Of a stretch of 64,000 nt of DNA, positions 23,164-31,035 are shown one piece after another (position 1 is the stretch's first letter; every line of letters begins with the position of its first letter). The stretch comes from BP-133 sp040756995 (GTDB taxonomy: Bacteria > Actinomycetota > Acidimicrobiia > IMCC26256 > BP-133). The stretch spans positions 61,222-125,221 of the forward strand of contig JBFLYK010000019.1 of NCBI GenBank assembly GCA_040756995.1, given 5' to 3'. The notes below the pieces were generated by a model. The model was not told the DNA's origin, made no database searches, and saw only the letters and a list, made by a program, of their open reading frames with translations. The translations under genes were made by a program, and so were the position numbers.

Positions 23164-23203
23164 GTCCGCGCAAAGTCCGCGAGAGTCCGCGGGCAGGTCC
23201 GCG
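23164..23203. repeat. Four helically phased GTCCGCG repeats at the left end
   Basis: GTCCGCG occurs at 23164, 23175, 23185 and 23197, spaced 11, 10 and 12 bp, i.e. one helical turn, in the same orientation. Two more copies, 11 bp apart, lie near the right end (30913 and 30924). This layout fits arm-type recombinase or excisionase sites. The 576-bp stretch 23094-23669 otherwise holds the tRNA terminator, a hairpin and the antitoxin-like gene promoter. Confidence 0.7.
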
Positions 23204-23457
23204 AGACGGCGCTCCAGAGCACCTCTTCGAGCGCACCGCGACTATCCCTCGGCGCAGGCCGTCATGCGGGTCCCGAAAGCAGTCCCGAGACGGTCAAAAG
23301 CGTTCCGCAGGGCCCGGTGATAACCGGGCAGGTTGAACACGCTGAGCGTTGCTTCGACGGAACCGCCTCGCACTGAACAAGGAGAGGCCAGAACCGACGA
23401 GCCCTACGGTTCCCGTCCCGCCGCCGGGAGACCGGCTGAGGACGACAGACCGCACTG

Positions 23458-23476
23458 CAAGGGGTTGCACCCCTTG
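23458..23476. terminator. CAAGGGG hairpin, inverted copy at 26478-26496
   Basis: CAAGGGG (23458-23464) pairs with CCCCTTG (23470-23476) around TTGCA and is followed by ACCC. A closely related hairpin lies in opposite orientation at 26478-26496 (CAAGGGGG...CCCCCTTG). It may be a terminator-like or repeated element of the island. Confidence 0.4.
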
Positions 23477-23622
23477 ACCCGGCTCCTCCATGGACCGCCC
23501 GAGCGGAAAGGGGACGCCCGGGGGTTCGGGAGCCGGCCGGGGGCCGGCGACCAGGTCATCCCGCCTTGAAGTAGGTAGAGAAAGTTTGACCGGGCATGGG
23601 CGAAGGTGGCCTCTCGACCTGG

Positions 23623-23640
23623 CGTAACATATTTGCTACG
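23623..23640 (+). promoter_or_regulatory. Promoter/operator of the HTH antitoxin-like gene
   Basis: CGTAACATATTTGCTACG is an AT-rich imperfect palindrome in an otherwise GC-rich region, 29 bp before the ATG at 23670. It could combine a -10 element and an autorepression site, as antitoxins usually have. A GAGGAGA ribosome site follows. Confidence 0.5.
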
Positions 23641-23669
23641 CTCAAGCCGTCGAGTGACGAGGAGAGCCG

Positions 23670-24089
23670 ATGGGCACTGAGAGCCGCGCCTTCTGGGATG
23701 ACCTTGCCGAGGACCTGAAGGATCCCGAGTTCCTCCGGGAGTACGTGCGCGAGTCCGTTCGGATCCAGACAATCGACCAGCTCGTGAACGCCCTCGACGA
23801 GGCGCGGGAGGCGGCCGGGCTCTCGAAGGCGGCGTTGGCTCGGGCCGTCCGGGCGGAACCGGCTGTCGTGCGTCGGCTGTTTTCGGCCAGTCGGGTGAAT
23901 CCGACCCTCGGCACCCTCGCCGAGATCGCGGCTGCCCTCGGTATGCGGGTCACCCTCGAGCCCCTCCCCGCGGCTGAGCAGCAGTACGTGACCGCGCCGC
24001 TCCTCGAAGGGGAATGCGCCGACACGAAGGCGCTCGCCGAGCACGTGGCTGGGATGCGGGACGAGCGGAGGCGTGAGCGGGTCGCCTAG
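23670..24089 (+). CDS. HTH DNA-binding protein, antitoxin-like (HigA-like)
   Basis: A 139-residue protein. The N-terminal helix FWDDLAEDLKDPEFLREYVRESVRIQTIDQ and the helix-turn-helix at about residues 45-90 (LSKAALARAVRAEPAVVRRLF, then PTLGTLAEIAAALGMRV) match XRE-type antitoxins of the HigA/addiction-module group. Its 3' end faces the toxin-like gene, with 8 bp between the two stops. The convergent layout is unlike the usual same-strand operon. A strong ribosome site and a palindromic promoter precede it. The exact regulatory partner is inferred from position. Confidence 0.78.
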   Translation: MGTESRAFWDDLAEDLKDPEFLREYVRESVRIQTIDQLVNALDEAREAAGLSKAALARAVRAEPAVVRRLFSASRVNPTLGTLAEIAAALGMRVTLEPLPAAEQQYVTAPLLEGECADTKALAEHVAGMRDERRRERVA

Positions 24090-24097
24090 ACCCGTTG

Positions 24098-24580
24098 CTA
24101 GATGATCGAGCGCGGATTCCGGGCCAAGTACTCGGCGCCCAGGGCCCTGACCTTGGCATAGTCGGCCGGAGTGAGCTCGGTCCGGAAGGGCTTGTCCAGC
24201 CCGGCGATGACGACCAGCAATGGCTTCGGGCGGTTCTTGGCCTCGTAGTCGAGCTGGCAGAACAGCCGGTAGTGATGCCGGCCGGGGCCGTCGACGCGGA
24301 CCTCAAACCACCCGCTCATGTCCCCTTTCATGGCCTCCCAGTAGCCGCCGCCGGCGAATCGCTTGGGAGGCGCCGCGGCAACGGCCACCAGCACAGCGCG
24401 GAACTTGGCCCGGACGCCCGGAGGGCAACCGTTCAAGAACACCCGCCCCGGGGCCGTCTCCTCGGAATCGTCGTCCGGATGGCGCTTGAAGAAGACGATC
24501 TCGTGGGCGTCGTCCGAGGACGGAGATGTTCGGACGGGCGGGGCGCCGCTGCGCCGCGGCGGTTTCCGGGCCGGCGCCAT
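24098..24580 (-). CDS. RelE/HigB-like toxin-type protein (Gp49-like)
   Basis: A 160-residue protein. After a disordered Pro/Arg-rich N-terminus of about 25 residues comes a domain with MKGDMSGWFEVRV, HHYRLFCQLDYE and PLLVVIAGLDKPFRTELTPADYAKVRALGAEY; the central strand-plus-aromatic pattern fits the RelE/ParE fold (HigB/Gp49-like mRNA interferases). The segment KRFAGGGYWEAM is a conserved-looking insert. It converges on the HTH gene, so toxin and antitoxin would have separate promoters. Whether it is an active toxin cannot be judged. Confidence 0.65.
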   Translation of the reverse strand: MAPARKPPRRSGAPPVRTSPSSDDAHEIVFFKRHPDDDSEETAPGRVFLNGCPPGVRAKFRAVLVAVAAAPPKRFAGGGYWEAMKGDMSGWFEVRVDGPGRHHYRLFCQLDYEAKNRPKPLLVVIAGLDKPFRTELTPADYAKVRALGAEYLARNPRSII

Positions 24581-24692
24581 GGGCGCCGATCGTAGAAGCC
24601 GCCTTGGCAGCGGCGGCGGACCCCGAGGTCAGACCGATCTGCGATATCCGGACAGTTTCGGAAGCTGCTGAGTAGCGCACATCGCCGGCATT

Positions 24693-24785
24693 ATGCGCTA
24701 TCTGAACGACGGACCCGCCCTGCTGGAGGTCCGCCGCCGCGTCCCACCGAACTCCCTCACGCCGATGGTGTTCGAGAAGGGGTGA
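24693..24785 (+). CDS. Short hypothetical ORF (30 aa) coupled to the next gene
   Basis: A 30-codon frame MRYLNDGPALLEV... ending in a TGA that overlaps the GTG start of the downstream gene (GTGA). The overlap suggests translational coupling, which is the only support for its being real. No family is recognised; it may be the remnant of a longer gene. Confidence 0.3.
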   Translation: MRYLNDGPALLEVRRRVPPNSLTPMVFEKG

Positions 24786-25078
24786 ACAGGCTCATGACCG
24801 GACTGCGGCGCCTCTGGGGCTGGCTAACGGAGCGGACCGAGTCCCCGGATAGCAGCCGGCGGCTCGAACCGGACGACCTGGTGGAGCTGACGCGGCTCAG
24901 TAACCGGTTCGAGGCCGACGCACTCGCCGCCAGCCTGCGATCGGCTGGCATCCGGTGCTTCGTCTACTACGCGGATGCGAGCGGCTGGCACCCCGAACTA
25001 GGGCTGGTGCAAGGAAACCGCATCATGGTCCGAGCTGAAGACGTGGGTCGCGCTCGGGACACCACCGGCGATCACTGA
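24782..25078 (+). CDS. DUF2007-like small protein
   Basis: A 98-residue protein. The core VELTRLSNRFEADALAASLRSAGIRCFVYYAD and NRIMVRAEDVGRARD matches the DUF2007 pattern (putative signal-transducing, beta-alpha-beta small domain). The first 35 residues (LRRLWGWLTERTE...) are an amphipathic extension. The GTG at 24782 overlaps the preceding stop; an ATG at 24794 is the alternative. It lies on the integrated element and its role is unknown. Confidence 0.65.
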   Translation: MNRLMTGLRRLWGWLTERTESPDSSRRLEPDDLVELTRLSNRFEADALAASLRSAGIRCFVYYADASGWHPELGLVQGNRIMVRAEDVGRARDTTGDH

Positions 25079-25119
25079 GGTCACTGCTGCGTCGGTACCG
25101 AATACGGAACCCCAGGCGC

Positions 25120-25221
25120 TTAGACCAAGCCGACCAGAACCGCGACAACGGCAACGATGCCAGCAACAAGGAAAATTCCGACCAGCACGGCGACGATGAA
25201 CACGAGGTCCCGCCGTTCCAT
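25120..25221 (-). CDS. Small single-helix membrane peptide (33 aa)
   Basis: MERRDLVFIVAVLVGIFLV begins a peptide that is almost wholly a hydrophobic helix of about 25 residues with a charged N-terminus. Small membrane peptides of this kind are common on actinobacterial elements. No family is recognised, and longer in-frame extensions upstream look non-coding. Confidence 0.4.
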   Translation of the reverse strand: MERRDLVFIVAVLVGIFLVAGIVAVVAVLVGLV

Positions 25222-25341
25222 GGGTGCATCGGTACCCCGCAGGAACGTGTACTTCTCATAAGGCGGCCAACTCGCCGTCGGGTTAGACCTCACGGAGGTC
25301 TTCCGTCTCCACCGTCTGCCGGCCCCCGCGCTCACAGATCT

Positions 25342-25737
25342 ATGTTGCCACCGACACCCAGCGCCGCGGGTCCCTGGCGGTTGGGGAGGCTCCCGCAATG
25401 TCCGGATATACCGGTGATCGACCTGGGAGAACACGCAGAGGTGCCGGTAGGGGTTGGCAGTTGCGTCGTCGACCAAGGGGCGACGGCTGGGCGAGGGCAC
25501 GCGATCCTCCGGAGCCTTTGTGTGGATTGTGAGGAGACGCAGGGCCCGGCCGCGTTGGCGGCGTACCTTCGGTACGTGATTTGGGTCCAGCGAACCGCCC
25601 TCACGCTCGGGATCCTGGTCCTGGCGTTCATCATCTACGTTGCGGCGGCCATCGCGTTCGGCGGCTTCGAGATGTGTACGGCCCGCGACACCTCGGACCA
25701 GGTGCCCCAATGCCACCAGGTCGGGGGAGTCAGGTGA
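25342..25737 (+). CDS. Hypothetical protein with CxxC motif and one membrane helix
   Basis: A frame of up to 131 residues. A CVDCEETQGPAALAAYLRYV segment precedes a clear membrane helix (RTALTLGILVLAFIIYVAAA) and a short Cys-containing tail (MCTARDT...PQCHQ). Third-position GC and the coherent helix favour coding in the last 80 codons. The start is uncertain; the true start may lie well inside. No known family. Confidence 0.4.
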   Translation: MLPPTPSAAGPWRLGRLPQCPDIPVIDLGEHAEVPVGVGSCVVDQGATAGRGHAILRSLCVDCEETQGPAALAAYLRYVIWVQRTALTLGILVLAFIIYVAAAIAFGGFEMCTARDTSDQVPQCHQVGGVR

Positions 25738-26093
25738 GTCCGTGACTGTGCTCTGCGCCGAGTATCTGGCTCTGATACCCCCGTTGGGCTTGCGCAACGG
25801 TCCCTTGGCTGCTGGTGCCTGCCGTCCTGCGTTAGCAGTAAACCCCCGAACCCGACTTCCAGGATTGCTCCCGGAAAGTGCCGATCCGGGACGGGTTGGC
25901 CCCTGCGGAGCGCCGACCGGATTCCGGGCAAGCCCGGGCGGTCCGCAACCGGCGTTCCGCGGGATGTTCGTGAACGCCGGGGCCCACCCGAACCAAGGTG
26001 CCGCCGGCCCAGCCACGCCCCAGAGCCCGTCTTTGTTGCGGAGTTTGTGTAGAGACACCGGGATCGCCACTCCAAGTGGCGAATACTGACGGC
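25738..26093. other. 356-bp region without a confident gene
   Basis: It contains a hairpin of CCGGCGTTC (25949-25957) and GAACGCCGG (25972-25980), and another GC-rich CCGGGCAAGCCCGG symmetry. Open frames here look like chance products of high GC. The end should hold the promoter of the small membrane protein at 26094. Confidence 0.4.
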
Positions 26094-26219
26094 ATGGACC
26101 CCGCATTCCGTGTCTGGCTCAGGGGAGCCCTACTTCTCCTGGTTGTCGTGCTGGTGCTCGGGGTCTGGTTCTTCGGCGCGCACTTCGGGGCGGGCTTCTC
26201 ACCCCTCGACAGCCTCTAG
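26094..26219 (+). CDS. Small membrane protein (41 aa)
   Basis: MDPAFRVWLRGALLLLVVV begins a 41-residue peptide with one strong membrane helix (about residues 9-30) and a short polar tail GAGFSPLDSL. A GAATACTGACGGC segment precedes the ATG. No family recognised; a plausible small gene of the island. Confidence 0.45.
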   Translation: MDPAFRVWLRGALLLLVVVLVLGVWFFGAHFGAGFSPLDSL

Positions 26220-26603
26220 CGCCCACGACGTCTACGCCGACATTGAGCGGCGGGTGCTGAGCTGTTGCTGAATCCCGGTGCTGGCCAACGACAGGGGCTT
26301 CACCTTTGTTCTCTCGATCCGAACCCTCGCCAGGTAGGTGGGCGTCGGAACTCCGGAAGTTCCTGGCCCTCTAGGTAGTAGACCCAAGGTGCCGTTGCCG
26401 GGCGGGTACTTCAAGCGGGCAGGCGCCGGCGAGGCGCACGGTATCGCTGATGAGTCGTGGTGTGCTTGCGCGGGGGTCAAGGGGGTGCCCCCCTTGCACC
26501 GCCGCCGTCGTCTGCAGCCAGTAGCGGGCAGACTGGCCGGGGCCATGGAGCGTTCACTGAGGCTGCAGCCGCCCTCCTTCACTGCGCCGGGGCCTTCGGG
26601 TCG
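26220..26603. other. 384-bp non-coding stretch with a CAAGGGGG hairpin
   Basis: No convincing gene. The palindrome CAAGGGGGTGCCCCCCTTG (26478-26496) lies in the opposite orientation to a similar hairpin at 23458-23476. Confidence 0.45.
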
Positions 26604-27269
26604 CTACGCGACCTCGGCGAGTCTCTGGGGCGGGTAAGGCCTGACGTGGACACGGGTCGCTCCCTCGTTGAGCGCCACGATGGCCCGCTTGACCACGGTC
26701 TCCGCGTTCGGTGCCACGTGGTACACGACGTCGTCGTACGCCTTGAGCAGCTGGCGCAGGATGCCGGCCATCCGGGCGTCCGTCTTGCGAGTCAGCTCCA
26801 CCTCCACCGCCGTCCGCCAGGTCCGGCCCGAGCGGTCCGTCGACAGCACGACGCCGTCGGGCAAGTGCAGCGGCCGGCCGCCGAGGCCCTCACGCAGCTC
26901 ACGCTCACAGATCCAGTCGAGACCCATCGCCTCTGCGTCGGCCCGGACAACACCCACCGCGTGGCGATGAGCGCAGGTGACCACACTCGGTTCGTACGCT
27001 CTCCACGGCAGGCCGACCGCGGTTGACCCGTCGGCGGTGAGCCAAACCGTCGACGAAGTGTTGGCCTCGAAAATGTGCCTCTTCACCAGACCGGCGGCAC
27101 GCCACGCCACGACCCGACGCGACACCGTCTGCTGTGTCACCCGACCCCTCGCTTTCGCTTCGGGATCGTCGCTGTGCCGGGCCATCAACACCGCCAACAG
27201 ATCGACCCGCACCGTGTACTGCTCGCCGATCCAGGTCAGCAACGACCGGTCCCGCTCCGATAGCCGCAT
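26604..27269 (-). CDS. Replication-relaxation family protein (Replic_Relax-like)
   Basis: A 221-residue protein. An N-terminal winged helix (residues 1-75: RDRSLLTWIGEQYTVRVDLLAVL and TQQTVSRRVVAWRAAGLVKR) precedes a domain with PDGVVLSTDRSGRTWR and AVEVELTRKTDAR. The D...ExE..K spacing suggests a restriction-endonuclease-like core, as proposed for the replication-relaxation family of actinobacterial and clostridial plasmids and integrative elements. An in-frame GTG at 27296 would add nine residues. It lies beside a large inverted repeat, so it may act in element replication, nicking or copy control. Confidence 0.72.
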   Translation of the reverse strand: MRLSERDRSLLTWIGEQYTVRVDLLAVLMARHSDDPEAKARGRVTQQTVSRRVVAWRAAGLVKRHIFEANTSSTVWLTADGSTAVGLPWRAYEPSVVTCAHRHAVGVVRADAEAMGLDWICERELREGLGGRPLHLPDGVVLSTDRSGRTWRTAVEVELTRKTDARMAGILRQLLKAYDDVVYHVAPNAETVVKRAIVALNEGATRVHVRPYPPQRLAEVA

Positions 27270-27335
27270 TCTTCGCTCGCCCACACCGCACTCCACGCCG
27301 TTATGGCCGGGCAGACCCGACCCCGCACTGCTTGT

Positions 27336-27408
27336 CGCCCCGGAGTCCGTGACCCCGGCCTCGGCTCTTTAGCGCAGCGGTGAGGGCGGGGTCACGGACG
27401 GAGGGGCG
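27336..27408. repeat. 22-bp imperfect inverted repeat upstream of the replication-type gene
   Basis: Arms 27336-27357 and 27387-27408 match at 19 of 22 positions. The inner 12 bp, TCCGTGACCCCG and CGGGGTCACGGA, are perfect, around a 29-nt loop (GCCTCGGCTCTTTAGCGCAG...). It stands 67 bp upstream of the replication-relaxation gene in the 477-bp gene-free interval 27270-27746. It is a candidate replication origin, transfer origin or regulatory cruciform. No other gene is visible in the interval. Confidence 0.7.
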
Positions 27409-27746
27409 ACCGGACAATCAGCCAACGAAGGGTCTGACCGGCCATGACATCCGAAATCCGGCAAAGCGGTGTGGGCGTGGGGGTACAGCACCTTTCACAG
27501 CCCCCGCCACAGCACTTCGACCACGCAGCTGGGGAGCGGATCGCGCCGGATCGTTGTCGTCGGCGGTGGAGGACCGGGGCAAAACGCGCAGGCTCCGCAT
27601 CATCGCTGCCCGTCCCGTTCGTCCTGTTTGTGGAGTAGGTGCCGTTGCCAGCCCGTGCACTAGGCGGGCGGGGGACAGCGAATCACCGGGCCACGGAAGA
27701 GCGAGCATCCCGCTCGCGCCTCGGTGCCCCTGTTGGGCGGAGAACG

Positions 27747-28001
27747 ATGAACGAACACGGTGAATCCAACAAGCGGCGGGCTGACGGGGAGGACCGTCTC
27801 ATGACGATCGAGGAGGTCGGCGACTACCTGCGCGTGCCGGTCGCCACGCTCTACGACTGGCGCCACCGAGGCATCGGCCCGTCCGGTATGCGGGTCGGAC
27901 GCCACGTCCGCTACCGGCTGCGCGACGTTGACAGCTGGCTGGAAACCCGCCGGGATCCGGTGCTGCCACTGGCCGGCGATGGCCGCCGGAGGGCATCCTG
28001 A
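27747..28001 (+). CDS. Helix-turn-helix excisionase-like protein
   Basis: An 84-residue protein with the MerR/Xis-like helix-turn-helix LMTIEEVGDYLRVPVATLYD, then WRHRGIGPSGMRVGRHVRYR and VDSWLETRR, the HTH_17 excisionase/DNA-binding pattern. GGGCGGAGA precedes the ATG. It lies 40 bp upstream of the integrase, as excisionases usually do, and would control directionality of element excision. Confidence 0.85.
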   Translation: MNEHGESNKRRADGEDRLMTIEEVGDYLRVPVATLYDWRHRGIGPSGMRVGRHVRYRLRDVDSWLETRRDPVLPLAGDGRRRAS

Positions 28002-28041
28002 TCCAGCCGGTTGGGGCCGGCGTCTCGACGCCAGGGGGTTG

Positions 28042-29196
28042 ATGATGGGCTACATCGTGCGCCGCAACGGCCGCTGGCAGGCCGCCTACCGGGGCCCGGA
28101 CCGCCGGGAGCGGACCCGGACCTTCGACCGGAAAGTGGACGCCGAGCGGTGGTTGGCCACCACCGAAGCCGACCTGCTGCGGGGCGAATGGGTCGACCCC
28201 CGCTCCGGCCAGGTCCTCTTCGAGGAATGCGCCAACCGGTGGCTGGCGTCCAAGGTCGACCTCGCCCCCTCCAGCCTCGACAAGGTGCAACGCCACGTGC
28301 GCCGCCACATCCTCCCCGTCTTCGGCCAGCGGCCGGTGGGGCACATCCAGCCCGCCGACGTCCGGGCCTGGGTGGCGAAGATGTCCGCCGCCGGGCTCGC
28401 CCCCGACAGCGTCAAAGCCATCTACCTGACCTTCGGGCAGATCATGTCCACCGCCGAGATCGACCGGCTCGTGGTGCGCTCCCCCTGCGTCGGGATCAAG
28501 CTGCCTAAGAGCACCGCCCGGGAAGAGCAGCACTTCCTCTCCGCCGAACAGGTGACCCTGCTGGCCGAGACCATCACGCCCCGCTTCCGCGCCCTGATCT
28601 ACACCGCGGCCTACGCCGGGCTTCGAGCGGGAGAGATCGGCGCCCTGCGGGTCGACCGGCTCAACCTCCTGGCCGGCACCCTCGAGGTGGCCGCCTCAGT
28701 CTGGGAAGGCAAAGGCCAGATGGTGATCGGTCCGCCCAAGAGCGGGAAACGCCGGACGCTCACCATCCCCCGGTTCCTGGCCGAGATGCTCGGCGAGCAC
28801 ATCGGGACGTACCGCAGCGCCAACGGGTACGTGTTCACCTCCACCGAAGGGGAGATGCTGCGGCACCGGAACTTCTACGACCGGCACTTCAAACCGGCCG
28901 TCAAAGCCGCCGGGCTTCCCGACGAGCTGCGGTTCCACGACCTGCGCCACACCTGCGCCGCCCTCCTGGTGGCCGACGGCCGCCACATGGAAGAGGTCAA
29001 GGACTACCTTGGCCACTCCACCATCCGGGTCACCTCCGACCGCTACGGCCACCTGTTCCCCCGAGCCAAGCAGGAGCTCGCCGCCGGGCTCGACGCCATC
29101 TTCACCACGGCCAGCACCGCCGCTGCACAGGCGGCGAGCGGGGACGTCGTGGCCGCGCTGGCCGAATCGAAGACGCGGCATCCCCGGCGCAGCTGA
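28042..29196 (+). CDS. Tyrosine recombinase (phage-type integrase)
   Basis: A 384-residue integrase. It has an N-terminal AP2-like arm-binding domain (residues 1-55, GYIVRRNGRWQAAYRGPDRR), a SAM-like core-binding domain (60-150) and a catalytic domain with R195 (AGLRAGE), K236, H299 and R302 (HDLRHT), H325 (LGHST) and Y335 (DRYGH). All catalytic residues are present. It probably integrates the element into tRNA-Gly, but its gene is about 2-5 kb from either attachment site, unlike most tRNA-targeting elements. Confidence 0.95.
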   Translation: MMGYIVRRNGRWQAAYRGPDRRERTRTFDRKVDAERWLATTEADLLRGEWVDPRSGQVLFEECANRWLASKVDLAPSSLDKVQRHVRRHILPVFGQRPVGHIQPADVRAWVAKMSAAGLAPDSVKAIYLTFGQIMSTAEIDRLVVRSPCVGIKLPKSTAREEQHFLSAEQVTLLAETITPRFRALIYTAAYAGLRAGEIGALRVDRLNLLAGTLEVAASVWEGKGQMVIGPPKSGKRRTLTIPRFLAEMLGEHIGTYRSANGYVFTSTEGEMLRHRNFYDRHFKPAVKAAGLPDELRFHDLRHTCAALLVADGRHMEEVKDYLGHSTIRVTSDRYGHLFPRAKQELAAGLDAIFTTASTAAAQAASGDVVAALAESKTRHPRRS

Positions 29197-29529
29197 CCCA
29201 GCTCGAGCGCGTTCTGGCCCCACTGCCCTCATCACTCCGTGTGGCCCTGCGACCGTGCGGCCCGGCAGCTAATCCCGAACCTGATCGGCACATCCCGGTC
29301 AGAGGGCCGGAGCATCTCCACGACCACTCGGAAGTCACGGAGTTCGTGTGGTCGTTTGTCGGACGCCGCACTGGTGCCTTCGCCCTGCGCACTTTGCTGG
29401 TGTGGAGTCGCGTCTCGCCGGACTGTTCATCGCCGTGGCCATCGCCGGCCTCGGCGACCTGACGACCGTCGACTCAACGGACTCGCCGTTCGGCGGGGCG
29501 TTGGTGGATTTTTCGTCGTCGCCATCCTG
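29197..29529. other. 333-bp gap with nothing recognised
   Basis: Between the integrase stop and the next possible gene, no RNA, repeat or convincing coding frame was seen. Confidence 0.45.
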
Positions 29530-29898
29530 GTGGGGCTCGGGCTGCTGGCACTCGCACTCACCATCGTGGCTTCCCTCTGGAGCGTGCGGCGCCCGGTACT
29601 GCGACGCACCATCCGTAGTGTCATGCTCGCCGCTTACGGCAGCATCGCCGTCTGGGTGTACGTCACCGCGGCCGCTTCATACGCCCGCGACCTCGCGAAT
29701 CACGTACCGCCCGACGAGTGCCCGAAGGTGTACGGAACATGCGAGCCCTATGACGGCCGAATCGCCTGGCTCGTCCTGTGGGGCACGTTCGGTCTCCTCA
29801 ACCTCGCCAACATTCACCTTCGAGCCCGCAAGCGCCGCACCTCCGGCTGGTGCTCCGACTGCGGGGAGGAACTCGTAGGACACCCAGCCGGCAGCTGA
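29530..29898 (+). CDS. Hypothetical membrane protein with C-terminal CxxC
   Basis: A frame of about 122 residues with three membrane segments (about 1-18, 30-52 and 80-100) and a short tail GWCSDCGEEL that could bind zinc. The start is uncertain (GTG at 29530 chosen; the frame is open further upstream without an ATG). No family recognised. Confidence 0.45.
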   Translation: MGLGLLALALTIVASLWSVRRPVLRRTIRSVMLAAYGSIAVWVYVTAAASYARDLANHVPPDECPKVYGTCEPYDGRIAWLVLWGTFGLLNLANIHLRARKRRTSGWCSDCGEELVGHPAGS

Positions 29899-30079
29899 GT
29901 TGCCTCACGACCGTCACTCCCGCCCGGCTCGGCAGGAAAACCGCGCGGGTACGGCACTTCGGAGTGGTATCCGGCGCTCGTGGGGTGTCGGGATGGAGCG
30001 GGAAGGGGCTCGTCAGCGGACCGAGGGAACGGCTACCCGATTTCCCACCCATCGCCGGGACGTCCGTCCCGGCGGAGCC

Positions 30080-30649
30080 CTACGGAGCTTTCGGGCACCC
30101 CGGACGCCCCTGGCTTTCGTCTTTCTCGGAGAGCTCGTCTGCATGCCGGAACACGAGGTGCCAACGCCCATTCTCGCGACGGTACCCGTGCGTGGCCCGA
30201 AGCGTTCTGGCGTAGGTTTCGCCGCTGACGGTCCGGGTCATCCGCTCGAGATCGACGGTCATCGCCACGTTGTCGCCGACGACGGTGCTGAGGTTCTCCA
30301 CGGCGACGTCGCTCGACTTGATGCCTTTCGACGCCCAGTCGAGCCGAGCCATCACCTCATCCCAGCCGCGTTCGTGTCCGCCGAAGGCGCCCATGATGAC
30401 GACATCGTCCGCGTGCGACCACAGCGCCTTGTACGGGTCTGGCCGACCGGCGGCGAGATCGACGAGAGCTTCACGACATCGGGCGACGAAAGCTCCGAAG
30501 TCGTCCGCAGCGGCAGCGCTGCCGGTGCCCGAGGCGGCCGCAACGGCCCGTTCCCGTTCGCCCTGACCACCGCTTCTCGGGGACGAACAAGCTACGCCGA
30601 GTGCAGCCGCAGCCGCTCCGGTGAGGAACGTTCGACGGGTCGAGTCCAT
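30080..30649 (-). CDS. Tat-type lipoprotein with SnoaL/DUF4440-like domain
   Basis: A 189-residue protein. The N-terminus MDSTRRTFLTGAAAAALGVACSS has a twin-arginine motif and a lipobox (GVAC), so export by Tat and lipid anchoring are likely. The mature part has the NTF2-like pattern SHADDVVIMGAFGGHERGWDEV and YARTLRATHGYRRENGRWHLVFRH of the SnoaL/DUF4440 superfamily. Role unknown. GGAGG lies directly in front of the ATG, an unusually short spacing. It is the last gene before the right attachment site. Confidence 0.75.
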   Translation of the reverse strand: MDSTRRTFLTGAAAAALGVACSSPRSGGQGERERAVAAASGTGSAAAADDFGAFVARCREALVDLAAGRPDPYKALWSHADDVVIMGAFGGHERGWDEVMARLDWASKGIKSSDVAVENLSTVVGDNVAMTVDLERMTRTVSGETYARTLRATHGYRRENGRWHLVFRHADELSEKDESQGRPGCPKAP

Positions 30650-30912
30650 CCTCCGGCCCTCCCTATGGAGCGTCCCCCCGTGAACCGTCGGTTTCCGACC
30701 GTAGCCGATGGCGAGCCGTCCGGAAATGCCGGTGAAGCGCTCGGTTGGACGGGCTGACGCTTGCCACTTTGAGTGGCACCTTCGTCTTGTGCCGCGCGGG
30801 CGCGTCGCGATGATCGCTCGAGGTCCGACATCGGTGTGCTCTTGCGGCGTACCGGAATAGGTCAAATTGGCGGCAAGCAATTAGCAATAAACCGAAACTT
30901 AACCGCCGTTCG

Positions 30913-30930
30913 GTCCGCGGCAAGTCCGCG
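30913..30930. repeat. Two phased GTCCGCG repeats near the right end
   Basis: GTCCGCG at 30913 and 30924 (11 bp apart), matching the four copies at the left end. The surrounding 30650-31217 interval has no gene; it also holds an attachment-site scar at 30976-30994, the right attachment site and a terminator copy. Confidence 0.6.
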
Positions 30931-31035
30931 AGACTTCCAAAACGGGCCCGAAACGGTCGTGAACGTTCGGCGACAAAAGTGCAGGTCAGGGGCCATTTCT
31001 GCGCGTACGCCGAGGCCGCGATTTCGCCTTCGTAC

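Noticed and set aside
23556..24044. Leftward open frame antisense to the HTH gene
   Set aside because: It runs over the HTH gene, which has a palindromic promoter, a strong ribosome site and a clear helix-turn-helix; the antisense frame has no domain.
25949..25980. Hairpin CCGGCGTTC/GAACGCCGG as a fourth copy of the 40-bp palindrome
   Set aside because: Only the eight-base GGCGTTC/GAACGCC ends agree; the interior sequence is different.
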